A program made the position numbers and the translations under genes. 64,000 nucleotides of DNA from Bog-473 sp963840245 (lineage in GTDB: Bacteria > Actinomycetota > Acidimicrobiia > Acidimicrobiales > RAAP-2), in assembly GCA_963840245.1 (NCBI GenBank), contig CAWIYI010000024.1, positions 1 to 64,000 of the forward strand, given 5' to 3'. Below, in pieces: positions 21,563 through 31,944 of the stretch. Numbering within the stretch: position 1 is the first letter of the stretch; each line of letters starts with the position of its first letter. The notes beneath the pieces are model-generated. The model worked only from the letters and a program-made list of their open reading frames with translations, made no database searches and was not told the DNA's origin.

Positions 21563-23000
21563 TCAGCTCTGGGCGTTCAGCTCGCGGACGCTCAGCTCCG
21601 GGCTGGCGCCGACCGCGTCGTCGGCGGGGCGGATCTCGGACGGGTTCGAGCGGCTCGGCCAACAGGTAGGCCCAGACGAAGAAGTTGATCGGGTAGAGCA
21701 GGTAGCCGACCCGCGGGTTCGGGCGCCAGCAGGATGAGCGCGCGACATGACCGACGCCGGAGATCATGCAGACCTCCGACGCCGTGCGCGGCGTGTGCCG
21801 GTAGAGGTGGCGCGCCAGCAGCACGGCCAGCACGATCCCCACCGACGAGCGGCAAGCGCGCGGCTCAGTGACGGGAACTGCACTGACGAGCACGTGACCC
21901 GGGCAGGGCGCTGGCCGCCGTCGTCGGGATGGCGCTCAGCCCCAGCGGGAAGAGCACGACGTCGTCGATCAGCGCGAACGGGCCGCGCAGCGCGAAGGGG
22001 AAGATGGTCGGGACGGCGACGACGATCATGCCGGCCAGCATGCGGAGCGGGCGTCGTTCGCCGTTACGTCCGCGCGCGGCGAAGAGGGCCAGGACCGCCA
22101 GCGGCCAGGCGGTGAACTTCATGGCCGACGCGATGCCGAAGACGACACCGGACGCGAACGGTCGTCGCCGCTGGGCCAGCACGATCGCCAGGAGGAGGAA
22201 CGCCACGACCGGGATGTCGTCGCCCCCGGTCGCCAGCGGCAGCGACGCCAGCGGGAGGATGATGCAGCGCCTGCACGGCGCGGATCTTTCTGCGCCCGTT
22301 GGCCCGGCACATGTAGAGCGCGACCGCCGCCGCGACACCAGCGTGGTCACGCAGAAGAAGATCCGGGCGTCGCTGAGCCCGTTGTTCGGCCAGATCTCGC
22401 TCGGGATGCCGGCGACGGCCATCAGCGGCAGGTAGGGCAGGAAGCCGGAGAAGTCCGGCTCGCCGGGCGCGTGGTACTTCACCGCGTGGGGCTGGCGCAC
22501 CAGACGGGAGGTACGGGTCCTGGCCCTGGACGAGGTCCTGCCCGCCGACCTCGACGGCGGTGACCTCGGGCTGCAGGTGGGATCCGGCCACTCCGTCGAA
22601 CCGCCACAGGATCTCGAAACCGAGGGGAATGGCGAGCGAGCCGACGAACACGCAGATCGCCACCGCGATCCGGGTGGCCCAGGCACGCTTGTGCTGGCGC
22701 GGCGTCAGCCGCGTCACCGGGTTGCCGTCGGCGGGCGCGGCGCACGGCCCAGGCGAAGACGCCCGAGGCCGACGGCGCCGAACACGAAGGGCAGCAGCGC
22801 CATCCGCCCCCAGACCTCGTAGAGCGCGTTGGTCGAGGTGTAGATGGTGAGGAGCGCGAAGAGCGCGCTCGACCCCGTAGAGCAGCGCGTCGCCCAGTTC
22901 CGGGGGGAATCCGCTTCACGCGGTCGACGCAGCCACTGCCAGAGCTCCGACCAGGGGGGCGGCCCAACGTCGGGGGCGTCGTCGTGGAGTCGTTCGGCAT
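21563..23000 (-). CDS. Polytopic membrane protein, possible GT87/DUF2029-like glycosyltransferase (frameshifts)
   Basis: From ATG 23000 (MPNDSTTTPPTLGRPP) the joined frames give about 480 residues with eight or more helices. Among them are ALFALLTIYTSTNALYEV, ALLPFVFGAVGLGVFAWAV, AVAICVFVGSLAIPLGFEIL, ALFSGFLPYLPLMAVAGIP-type loops, CIILPLASLPLATGGDDIPVV and TIFPFALRGPFALIDDVVLF. The end reads YPINFFVWAYLLAEPLEP. The order of helices and the GGDDIP and KYHAPGEPDF loops resemble polyprenyl-phosphate mannose-dependent transferases of the GT-C fold, but the acidic motif is not certain. I considered a separate small gene at 22714-23000 and prefer one protein because the second part begins without its own ribosome-binding site. 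Confidence 0.5.
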
Positions 23001-23076
23001 GGGGTCGCAAAAGCCTCGCACACAGGGGATTGCCGTGACGGAACCCCCTGCGCTCGATCCTAGAGGCGGAGGTGCC

Positions 23077-25069
23077 TCACGGTAGAACGCCAGTTCGGCC
23101 TCCAGACATGCGATCAGCGTGTCGGCCCGGCGGAATCCGTGGCCCTCACCCTCGAAGAATTCCAGGTCGCAGCGGGTGCCCACCGCACGGAGGGCGGCCC
23201 GCATGCCCTCGGCCTGCGCCGGCGGGCACCACGGGGTCCTCGGTCCCCTGGAGGAGCAGGACCGAGCCCTGCATGGAGGCGGCACGGCTGCACGGGCGAG
23301 CGCTCCTCGTACAGCGGGCGCGCCTCGGGCAGCGGCCCGATCAGCCGGTCGGTGTAGTGCGCCTCGAAGTCGTGGGTGGTCGCCACCAGACCCCATCAGG
23401 TCCGTCACCCCGTACCACGAGACGCACGCCGCGAACCCCTCCCCCGCCGCCAGTGCGTTGAGCGCCGTCATGCCGCCCGCACTGCCGCCCCGGATGGCCA
23501 TGCGCCCGGCGTCGACGTCGCCCTGCGCCGCGAGATGCAGTGCGGCATCGAGGCAGTCCTCCGAGTCGGCGACGCCCCACCGCCCCCACAGGGCGCCGCG
23601 GTAGCCCGCCCGTAGCCCGGAGCTGCCCGCGTAGTCGACGCACGCCACGGCGAAGCCACGGCTGGTGAAGAACTGCAGGGTCAGGTCGAACCCCGCCTGC
23701 GCCGACGAGGTCGGGCCGCCGTGGCACCACGTCATCAATGGCGGCGCGCTGCCGACCGGACCTGCGGTGCCGGTGCAGCGTCGGCCGGTACAGCCTGCCG
23801 TGCACGGCGCGGCCCGATGCGCCCGGTGAGGGTGAACGGCTCCCCCACGGCCACGTCCGCACCGCCGAGAGGCGAGGGCGGGTTGTGGCCGCAGCGGCCG
23901 GGCTCCGTCCGCCGGCGTCCAGACCCAGACGTTGGATGGCGCATCGGGCGTGCTCCCGATCAGCGCCACCCCGTCGCCGTGCGCGCAGAGAGCCGAGATG
24001 GAGACGCAGGGTTGGTCGATCGGCTCGGACGCCGCCGTGGCCGTCGCCGTGGTCGGCCGCCGGCCGCACGGAATGGCGACGACCGCGTCCTGGCCCGACT
24101 GTCGTCCGCCGCGCCACCAGCGTGCCGTCGCGGTCGTTCCGCCATGGTGCGCTGCGCCGAGCACCCAGTCGGGCCCGTGGAACTCCGCCTCGTCTGCGAC
24201 GAGCAGTGTCGGTTCGGCTCGGCCGGCCTCAGCCGCCAGGTACGGCTGCCACCAGCCGCTGCGGTCCGAGACGAAGCGCAGGGACCCGTCGCCCCGCCAG
24301 GCGGGCTGGCCGATCGACTCGCCGGGACCGCCGGCGACGGGTCATGGCGGCACCCGCCGGTCGCAGGATGTCGTGCCGGGCCGTGTCCCCGTGCGCGTGC
24401 GGCGTCGCAGGCCTGGCGCGCCAGCGGAACGACCAGAAGAACCGAGGCGTCCCACGGCATGTCCGGGTGGTCCCAGGCCACGACGGCCATATGGCCGCCG
24501 GCGGGATGAGCGACCGGCGCCCCGAAGAAGTCGTGCCCGTCGACCACCGTGGTCACACACGGCACCGCGCCGCGCGTCGACAGGGCGACCACGCTGCGCA
24601 CGGGTCGATCCGATCCCTCGTGATGGATCTCGCGGACGGCCAGCACCCAGTCGCCGTCCGCCGTGGCGCTCAGCCCGCCGTGGTTGTGCACCTCGCCGGC
24701 GCGGGCGGCGCGGCGGTCAAGGCCACCGGATCACGCGTGGCCCGGCCCGTCGGTACAGCCACACTCGCTGGTCTGACTGGTTCACATAGGCAATGGTCCC
24801 GGGTGAACCTCCGGGAACCAGGCAGAGGGCGCCGCCGCCGTATTCGTTGACCCGGCTCCGAATGCTCACGTCTTCGGGCGAGTGATCCGTGAGGCCCTGG
24901 GCATCCGCCTCGCACCACCACGGTCCGGCCCGCCTCGGACGGACGTGACTCGAGCCAGTACGAGCGCGTCGCCGTCCGAGCACAGCTCGGCGAGCGATAC
25001 CTTGGCCCCGGCCACCTCGTTCGCCGCCAGTGGCGAGGCCCAACCCCCGTACCCTGCAGTTGTGGTCAC
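23077..25069 (-). CDS. S9-family prolyl oligopeptidase-like hydrolase (frameshifts)
   Basis: An alpha/beta hydrolase with an N-terminal propeller, about 664 codons. GTG 25069 is the likely start (TTTAGYGGWASPLAANEVAG). The propeller region shows VNEYGGGALCLVPGG and MPWDASVLLVVPLA. The hydrolase domain shows MTWCHGGPTSSAQAGFDLTLQFFTSRGFAV, VDYAGSSGLRAGYRGALWGRWG, and DCLDAALHLAAQGDVDAGRMAI. The nucleophile is in RGGSAGGMTAL, and SVLLLQGTEDPVVPPAQAE, with the acid residue, and FEGEGHGFR, with the catalytic His, follow. WHGGPTS and the GGSAGG elbow are typical of acylaminoacyl-peptidase-like enzymes. Several frame breaks are present, and the end is placed at a TGA just after AFYR. Likely cytosolic, since no signal peptide is seen. 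Confidence 0.8.
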
Positions 25070-25136
25070 GGTGCGAACGTACCCGGTGCGGCAGCCTCGG
25101 CCGGATGCCGACGCCGCCGCCCTCTACAGTGAACCG

Positions 25137-26156
25137 GTGCGCTTCGCGGCCTACCTGCTCTCGAAGGCCGGGGCGGTCATCCGGCCGGCAGTCGTCCAGT
25201 TGTCCGACACCGACCTCCCGGAGGGCGATGTCCTCGTCCGCGTGGAGTGGTCGGCCATCAACTTCAAGGACGCCATGGTCACGCGCCCGGGCAACCGCGT
25301 CGCGCGGGTCTTCCCGCTCGTCCCCGGCGTCGAACTGACCGGTTGCATCGAGGAGAGCAGCAGCCCCGAGTTCACTCCCGGACAGCGTGTGCTCGTCCAG
25401 GGTTACGACCTCGGGGTGGACCGCCACGGGGGCTTCGCCGCCTACGCCCGGGTCCCCGCCGACTGGGTCGTACCGCTCCCCGACGCCCTGAGTTGTCGAA
25501 CGGCCGCCATCATCGGGCTCGCCGGCGCCACCGCGCTGCTCTCCTTGCGCAGGCTCGAACAGCACGGCACGACGCCCGAGGACGGGCCCATCCTCGTCAC
25601 CGGCGCGTCCGGTGGTGTCGGCAGCGCGGCCGTGGCTCTGTTCGCGCACGTGGGCTTCGAGGTCGTGGCGTCATCGGGCAAGACGGCTGAGCACGAGTAC
25701 CTGAAGGAGCCTCGGCGCGTCACGGGTCGTCGGGCGCGAGTTCACTGAGGACGATGGCCGCACCCTCGGCCCCCAGTTGTGGGCCGCCGTCGTGGACTGC
25801 GTCGGCGGCCGCGCGCTGGCCGAGGCACTCCGCACCGTGCGCTACGGCGGCGCGGTGGCGGCGAGCGGGCTCACCGGTGGCAACGACCTGACGACGACGG
25901 TCTATCCGTTCATTGTGCGCGGCGTCGCCCTGCTCGGCGATCGACACGGTGGCAAATCCCATCGCGGAGCGGCGCGCGCTCTGGAACGACATGGCCGAGG
26001 CGTTCCCGTTGCAGCTCTGCGAGGAGATGGTCAACGAGGAGATCGGGCTCGACGGCCTGACGGTCGCCCTCGACCGTCGTGCTCGACGCCGCGGTACGGG
26101 GTCGCATTCTCGTCAACCCGGCGCTGAACTCCTCGCCCCCTCCGCCGATCGGCTGA
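25137..26156 (+). CDS. Acrylyl-CoA reductase (AcuI/YhdH-type MDR, frameshifts)
   Basis: A zinc-free medium-chain reductase, about 340 codons. I chose GTG 25137 because the family begins immediately before the first strand (MRFAAYLLSKAG). It then reads LPEGDVLVRVEWSAINFKDAM, the YhdH hallmark, PLVPGVELTGCIEES, GYDLGVDRHGGFAAYARV, and the cofactor loop ILVTGASGGVGSAAVALFAHVGFEVVASSGK. The C-terminal half continues AAVVDCVGGRALAEALRTVRYGG and GLTGGNDLTTTVYPFIVRG. YhdH/AcuI enzymes reduce acrylyl-CoA with NADPH. Frame breaks lie near 25710, 25940 and 26080. The gene is divergent from the S9 peptidase. Confidence 0.85.
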
Positions 26157-26162
26157 TCGGCG

Positions 26163-26776
26163 TCAGGAGCCGGCGTAGACCGGCGAGACCCTGATCGTCC
26201 CGTTGCCGCACGGCCCGATCGCCAGCTGGAAGGACGGCGAGGGTGTCGTCGACCCCGGCATGGTGACACTGGCGGACTCGGAGGTGGGGCAGCTCGTGGC
26301 TCCGCCGACCGGCACGTCGGAGAACTGGTAGGCGAATTGCGCCGTCGCCGATGGCGCCACCGAGAATGACGACGGCGGCGCGTTGGCCGGCGTGGAGATG
26401 GTGACCGACAATCCGTTCACCATCGTCACCGTGAGGGTGCTCCACTCCCGGAGAAGAGCGCCATCGTCGGATACCCGTTGACCGTGCACGGACTGGTACC
26501 GGTGTTGGTGACGGTGACGAAACCGGTGATCGTGCCGGCCGCGCCCTGGCCCTGCCCGGGCGACGCCGTGATGCGGGTGCAGGCGGTCGTGCCGGCGGAC
26601 GATGTGGTCGTCACGGGCGCCGACGTCGTCGTGCTCGACGACGATGTGGTCGACGTCGATGACGCGGCGCGTGTCGTCGTGGTGGTGTGCTTCGGCGTGC
26701 TCGGGCTGCTGCTGCACGCCGCGAGAATCACGGCGGCGCCCGCCACCACGGCGAGCGCCACGCGTCGCAGCGTCAC
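26163..26776 (-). CDS. DUF4232-type lipoprotein (one frameshift)
   Basis: It starts at GTG 26776, overlapping the DUF151 stop as GTGA. A signal peptide with a lipobox AACSSS (Cys near residue 21) leads into a Ser/Thr-rich spacer (about residues 22-65). The globular part begins with CTRITASPGQGQGAAGT and contains TVTNTGTSPCTVNGYPTMALF, the DUF4232 core with two conserved cysteines. VAPSATAQFAYQFSDVP and CPTSESASVTMPGS follow, and the last residues are RVSPVYAGS. The frame breaks once near 26445. Such proteins are surface lipoproteins of unknown role in Actinobacteria. Confidence 0.75.
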
Positions 26777-27273
26777 CCTTCGAAGTCCTCCGGACGCACG
26801 GAGTCGAGGAACTGCCGGAACTGCCCGACCAGTTCGTCGGGCGTGTCGTCCTCTTCTTCCTCAGCGTCGATCGCCAGGATGATCCCCTCGGACTCCATGA
26901 GCTCGTCGGACACGAACAGCGGCGACTCGGTCCGCACGGCGACCGCCACTGCGTCGGAGGGCCGACTCGAGACGATGGTGCGCTCGTCACCGCGCAGCAG
27001 ATGCATCTCCGCATAGTACGTGGACGCACGCAACTCGGTGATGATGACGCGCTCGACGCTGATATCGAGAGCGCCCAGCATGTCCTTCACGAGGTCATGG
27101 GTGAGCGGCCGGGGCATGGTGACCCCCTGGAGGGCGTAGGCGATGGCCGTTGCCTCGGGGCTCCCGATAAAGATCGGCAGCGTCCGGCCCTCACCCTCGG
27201 TCTCCTGCAGCAGGAGCACCGGCGTGTTCGACTGCAGGTCCACCCTGACGGCACGGAGGAGCACACGGACCAT
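26773..27273 (-). CDS. Bifunctional nuclease family protein (DUF151)
   Basis: Intact, 166 aa. The sequence follows the DUF151/BFN pattern: VRVDLQSNTPVLLLQETEGEGRTLPIFIG, then EATAIAYALQGVTMPRPLTHDLVKDML, ALDISVERVIITEL, TYYAEMHLLRGDERTIVSSRPSDAVAVAVRTESPLFVSDELM, and an acidic C-terminal tail EEEEDD. Members have been described as nucleases in plants and thermophiles; the role in Actinobacteria is not settled. Position between ftsR and the conserved garA/gcvH genes matches the mycobacterial Rv1829 setting. Confidence 0.9.
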   Translation of the reverse strand: MVRVLLRAVRVDLQSNTPVLLLQETEGEGRTLPIFIGSPEATAIAYALQGVTMPRPLTHDLVKDMLGALDISVERVIITELRASTYYAEMHLLRGDERTIVSSRPSDAVAVAVRTESPLFVSDELMESEGIILAIDAEEEEDDTPDELVGQFRQFLDSVRPEDFEG

Positions 27274-27306
27274 GAGCTGAAATGTAGCGCCCGATCCCGG
27301 GCTGCG

Positions 27307-28485
27307 TCACCCCCCCAGATGACGGCGCAGTGCTTGACGGAGGAAGTGCGCTCCGCATGGATTGCCCCAGCGCAGCCAGCTGATCGGCTCCGTCCACCGC
27401 CCGCTGGCGGGATTCGGGGTTCCGCTGGCGCAAAAGGGGGATGACGACTTGCTCGATCAGGCCCAGCTCGCGGTCCGCCGCGTTCCGGTAGAGGCGCAGG
27501 TGACGCGGCTCGATCCCGAAAGCCCGGAAGGCGGCGGCCAGGTTCGCCACCGTCAGCGCGTCCTCGTCGTACGTCTCAATGCCGGCGACGCTGACCGACT
27601 CGACGAGTCCGAACCCCTTGAGCCCCGCCACCTCTTGTGGCGACAGGCCGCTGGCGGCGCAGAGCTCGTCTTCCGACAGGCTCGCACCCGTGACCGCCGC
27701 GGCAGGATCGGCAGCGCTCGTCTTCGCTGCCTCGGCGCTCTGCTCTGGAATCTTGCGTCGCAGCCGCGTCGCTCGGTGGATGTCAGGCGTGGCGGCCTTC
27801 GTCGGTGTCAGGCAGCCGGTTCGGCCGTGGCAACGCGTGGTGCCGGTGCCGTTGCCGTGGCCCGAGTGCCCTGCGCCCGCGCGCGCTCGGCGTCGACCGG
27901 TCGCGTGCTCGTCGCCATCGCGGCCTCGCGCCGTTCCTCGGGCGTACGGCGCATGCGCTCTGCGGTGACGTCGGTTCGTGGCGCGACGGGTTCGGCCACG
28001 GGCCGCGACGCGACGTCGGTCTCTTCCACCACCTGCAGTCCGCGCCGATCCGCCGGTTGCTCCGGCAGCCGAGCGGCGCGGCGCTGACGCGTCGGCGAGA
28101 ATGCGCGCCATCGCCTCCTCGTCGGCCTTGGTCGGCTGTTCGTGCGCGTGCCCCGATACCGCCACCGACCACGGCCACCGGCGTGGGCCGGCTCCGCGAC
28201 CTTGCCGTTCGGCCGCTCGGTCCCGGCATCGTCGCCGAGGTCGCCGTCGGCCAGGCGGTCACGGATCACCTTGAGCGGGAGGAAGTGCTCGCGCTGCTGG
28301 CGCAGCACCCAGCGCAGCCGCTCCACGTCGTGGTCGAAGAACTTGCGATACCCCGAGGGCGACCGCTCCGGGTTGACCAGGCCCTGGCTCTCCAGGAAAC
28401 GGATCTTCGAGATCGTGACGTCGGGGAACTCCTCGCGGAGGAGGGTCAGGACGTCACCGATCGACAGGTAGGTCCGGCTGCTCAT
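27307..28485 (-). CDS. ftsR: FtsR-type MerR regulator (frameshifts in linker)
   Basis: A MerR-family regulator homologous to Rv1828/FtsR, which activates ftsZ in corynebacteria. It starts at ATG 28485, overlapping the FHA gene stop. The winged helix is MSSRTYLSIGDVLTLLREEF, then TISKIRFLESQGLVNPERSPSGYRKF and VERLRWVLRQQREHFLPLKVIRDRL. A long charged Ala/Pro-rich linker follows (about 150 residues, frame broken near 28160 and 27815). The C-terminal ligand-like domain has SEDELCAASGLSPQEVAGLKGFGLV, YDEDALTVANLAAAFRAFGIEPRHLRLYRNAADRELGLIEQVV. The end reads FLRQALRRHLGG in a shifted frame with the stop at 27307. The linker is longer than in mycobacteria. Confidence 0.85.
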
Positions 28486-28976
28486 TCGTTCCCGGCCACC
28501 AGGTAGACGAGCTTGAACTTCCCGATCTGCACCTCGTCGCCCGGGTCCAGCTGCACCTCGTCGATGCGCTCCCGGTTCACGTAGGTCCCGTTCAACGAGC
28601 CCACGTCCCGTACGGCGTAGCCACCGTCCGCCGGCGCGATCTCCACGTGGCGGCGAGACACCGTGATGTCGTCGAGGAAGATGTCACTCTCCGGATGGCG
28701 GCCCGCCTTCACGACGTGCTCCCCGAGGAGGTAGCGCGCGCCGATGTTGGGACCGCGGGTGACGACGAGCACGCCGGCGCCGTGCGGGACTTCGACCAAG
28801 GTGACATCGGGGTGATCCTCCGTTGCCTCCCCCTCGTCGGTCGGGTGGAGCGTGATGGTGGCGTCATCGCCGTCCGCGAGCAGCGCGTGTCCGCACGAGG
28901 AACAGAAGTTGACGCCCTCGGGGTTCCGGTGCCCGCAGTTGTGACAGAACACGGTGTCCACGGTACCCCACCCCAC
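28482..28976 (-). CDS. GarA/OdhI-like FHA protein with N-terminal zinc ribbon
   Basis: An intact 164-aa protein. The start GTG 28976 follows AGGAGA. Residues 11-28 carry two CxxC pairs (CHNCG and CSSCG), a zinc ribbon. The FHA domain spans residues 66-160: GPNIGARYLLGEHVVKAGRHPESDIFLDDITVSRRHVEI with the phosphothreonine-binding Arg, Ser and Arg/His, then VGSLNGTYVNRERI and DEVQIGKFKLVYL. The FHA part is close to GarA/OdhI, which inhibit 2-oxoglutarate dehydrogenase when unphosphorylated. Mycobacterial GarA has an N-terminal ETTS motif that PknB/PknG phosphorylate; I do not see it here. The N-terminus is occupied by the ribbon and a short acidic linker. Regulation may therefore differ. The neighbours gcvH, ftsR and DUF151 support orthology. 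Confidence 0.88.
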   Translation of the reverse strand: MGWGTVDTVFCHNCGHRNPEGVNFCSSCGHALLADGDDATITLHPTDEGEATEDHPDVTLVEVPHGAGVLVVTRGPNIGARYLLGEHVVKAGRHPESDIFLDDITVSRRHVEIAPADGGYAVRDVGSLNGTYVNRERIDEVQLDPGDEVQIGKFKLVYLVAGNE

Positions 28977-29017
28977 GAGCGACTTCTCCTGTCTTCATCA
29001 CGTGCCAGAACGCCAGG

Positions 29018-29398
29018 TCAGTCGGCGGTCAGGTCACCGTAGGCGACCGCGTCGAGAAGGCTGCCCAGGTCCGTGCCGGGCGCGAGCTCCAGTTCGCAGA
29101 GCCATCCCTCGCCGTAGGGATCCTGGTTGATCGTTTCCGGCCCCGCCGCGAGCGCGTCGTTCACGGCCGTGATGGTGCCGGCGACCGGCGCGTAGATCTC
29201 CGACACCGACTTCGTCGACTCGACCTCGCCGAGCTGGCCGCCGGCCTCGACCTCGCTCCCGACGGCCGGCAGGTCGACGAACACGATGTCGCCCAGCGCG
29301 TCCTGGGCGTAGTCCGTGATGCCCACTCGCACCCTCGTTCCCTCTTGGCGCACCCACTCGTGCTCCGGCGAATAGCGGAGGTCTTCGGGGATGTTCAT
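29018..29398 (-). CDS. gcvH: Glycine cleavage H-protein
   Basis: Lipoyl carrier of the glycine cleavage system, 126 aa and intact. The start is ATG 29398 (MNIPEDLRYSPEHEWVRQEG). The lipoylation site is Lys63 in GEVESTKSVSEIYAPV. Surrounding motifs GITDYAQDALGDIVFVDLP and NQDPYGEGWLCELEL are standard. It shuttles between GcvP, GcvT and dihydrolipoamide dehydrogenase. The partners gcvP and gcvT are 15-19 kb away. The gene instead heads the garA/ftsR/DUF151 series, an arrangement known from mycobacteria. Confidence 0.95.
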   Translation of the reverse strand: MNIPEDLRYSPEHEWVRQEGTRVRVGITDYAQDALGDIVFVDLPAVGSEVEAGGQLGEVESTKSVSEIYAPVAGTITAVNDALAAGPETINQDPYGEGWLCELELAPGTDLGSLLDAVAYGDLTAD

Positions 29399-29440
29399 GG
29401 GGGGCGACCATACCGGAATGCCGGACCGGGCCGCGGCAGC

Positions 29441-31944
29441 TCAGGCCTCGGCCAACATCCGGGTGATCCGCTCGACATAGGTCGCCGCCAGCGACCGCGA
29501 CGCCGCCGGGTTCGAGCCCTCGGCCCAGACGTGGGTGACCGGGTCCGCCGGGTCGGGGACGACCAGGACCCAGCCCTCGTCCGAGACCACCTTGATCCCG
29601 TCCACCAGGACCAGCTCGGCCCCCTCCTCGCTCAGCTGCTCCATGAGGGTCCGCATGATCAGGCCCTTCTGCTCCATGGGCGTCGGCACGTCGTCCTGCA
29701 GGATCGGCATGGGCGGAGTGGCGTCGACGATGTCGGCCAGTGTCGTCGGGCTCTGCTCGAGCAGCGACACCAGGCGGGCGAGGGCGGCGGCGGCGTCGAA
29801 GGCCGGCAGGAAGGCCGGGAAGACGTACCCGCCCCGCTGGTCGGAGGCGAACGACACGCCTCCCGAGGCGGCGGCCTGGAGCAAGCCCGAGGGCGACAGC
29901 GGCGTCAACACGAGGTCGACCCCACGTTCGCGACAGCGGCGGACGGTGCGGTCGCTCGCCGTCACCGGCAGCGCCACCCGGCCGGTCTCCCCGGCCTGGG
30001 TCGAGAGCTCGATGAAGACCATGATCGCCTCGTCGTCGGAGAGCACGTGGCCGGTCCCGTCGATCAGGGTCAGGCGTTCACCACCGGCGTCGATGACGGC
30101 TCCGAGATCGGCGCCCGACCCGCGCACGGCATCGGCCACCCGGGCCTCGCTGGCCACGCGGTCCACCGCGATCATGCCCGGCGTCTGTGCGTACGGGTTG
30201 ATGCTGAGCACGTCCGCCCCCACCTTGGAGAGCAGGTTCGGCATGACGAAGTTCGCGGCCCCGAACGACAGGTCCAGAACCAGCTTCACCTGCCGCCCGG
30301 CGGTGCGGCGCAGCCCGAACGCCTCGACGATGTCCTCGGTGTACAGCTCGATGGTGCGGGGCGAGAAGTCGATGTCGCCGATTTCGCCCGCTGTCACCCG
30401 ACGGAACTCCTCGCGGTGGTACATGCGCTCCACCCGGCGCTGGTCGCTCTCGGAGAGGTCGATGCCGTGCTCGTCGAAGAAGCGGATCACGACCGACTGC
30501 GGGTCGTCGGGGCTGAGCCGCACGGTCGAGCCCGGCCCGGTTGCCCCGCATCCGAACGTGGTGGCGGGTCACGGGCACCGTCGCCAGCTCCAGGTCGTTG
30601 ACGTTGACGCCGACCGAGTTGCACCCGACCATGAGGGCACGCTTGAGCACACGGGCGATCCGGCTGGTGTCGCGCGACGCGGTGATGTAGGTGCCCTTCT
30701 CGAAGCCCGAGGCCCACGCCTTGGCCAGGCGCACGGCCAGCTCGGGGCTGACGTCGACGTTGGCGATGCCCTGGACGCCGTCGGGCCCGAACGAGCGTGC
30801 GTGACCCGCCGGACTCCCACACGATGGAGGCGTTGACCTGCGCGCCGGCCTCGACGACCTTGTAGGGGTAGACCTTGACGTCGCTGCGCACCTCGGCGTG
30901 GGCGCCGACGAGGCAGCCCTCGCCCGACGACGGCGCCCGGCTCGATGCGGGCCCCGGTCCGCAGGTCGCACGACCGACCCAGCACGGCGCCCTCCACCCG
31001 GGTCGCCGGGCCCGAGGTAGGAGTTCTCGCCGATGACCGAGCGCTGGATCTCGGCCCGCGGCGCCACCTGCGTGTTGGCGCCCAGGGTGGAGTAGCTCCC
31101 GAGCACGACGTCCTCGTCGATGGTGCAGTTCTCGCCGACGAAGGCCGGCGCGTCGATGCGGACCGACGGGTCGATGGAGGACCCCTTGCCGATCCAGACG
31201 CCGGGGCGCAGCTCGAAGCCCGCCACGTCGACGTCCACCTTCCCGTCGAGGATGTCCTCGTGGGCCTTGAGGTAGGCGGCCGTCGTCCCGACGTCCTCCC
31301 AGTACCCGTCGGCGACGTAGCCGTAGAGGGGCTGGCCGGCGTCGAGGACGGCCGGGAAGACCTCGCCGGAGAAGTCGACCGACCGACCCTCGGGGATGCG
31401 GTCGAAGATCTCCGGCTCCAGGACGTAGATGCCGGTGTTGATGGTGTCGCTGAACACCTGGCCCCAGCCCGGCTTCTCCAGGAAGCGCTCGATCGTCCCG
31501 TCCTCCCGGGTGATCACGATGCCGAACTCGAGCGGGTTCTCCACCGCGCACAGGGCGATCGTGGCCAGCGCCTCGTTCTTCTCGTGGAACGCGATCACCG
31601 ACGTGAGGTCGATGTCGGTGAGGACGTCACCGGAGATCACGAGGAACCGCTCGGTCAGCTGCTCGCGCGCGTTGCGCACCGAGCCGGCGGTGCCGAGCGG
31701 CGACTCCTCGGTCGCGTAGACCATCGACACGCCCGAGCTCGCTGCCGTCACCGAAGTAGCTGCGGATCGCGTTGGGCAGGAAAGCGACCGTGACGACGAT
31801 GTCGGTGATGCCGTGCCGCCGGAGCAGCGACACGATGTGCTCCATCATCGGGCGCCCCACGAGCGGCAGCATCGGCTTGGGGAGGTTCGAGGTCTGGGGC
31901 CGCAGACGGGTGCCCTCGCCCCCGGCCATGATGACGGCCTTCAT
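29441..31944 (-). CDS. Sugar-1-phosphate nucleotidyltransferase / phosphomannomutase fusion (frameshifts)
   Basis: A three-domain protein of about 834 residues. Residues 1-230 form the nucleotidyltransferase (MKAVIMAGGEGTRLRP, then LVISGDVLTDIDL, RFLEKPGWGQVFSDTINTG and YWEDVGTTAAYL). Then comes a left-handed beta-helix with repeated hexapeptides (PAFVGENCTIDEDVVLGSYS, SVIGENSYLG). The C-terminal 450 residues are an alpha-D-phosphohexomutase: YITASRDTSRIARVLKRALMVGCNSVGVNV carries the active-site Ser in a TASRD motif where stand-alone enzymes have TASHNP. Metal and sugar loops (LVLDLSFGAANF) and SFASDQRGGYVFPAF follow. The frame breaks near 31745, 31000, 30930, 30810 and 30535. Such fusions occur in cyanobacteria and deep-branching actinobacteria. 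It probably makes GDP-mannose or a related nucleotide sugar. Start ATG 31944 overlaps the upstream stop. Confidence 0.87.

Noticed and set aside
22714..23000. Separate small two-helix membrane protein
   Set aside because: It joins in register with the polytopic protein after one frame correction, and the downstream part has no start signal of its own.
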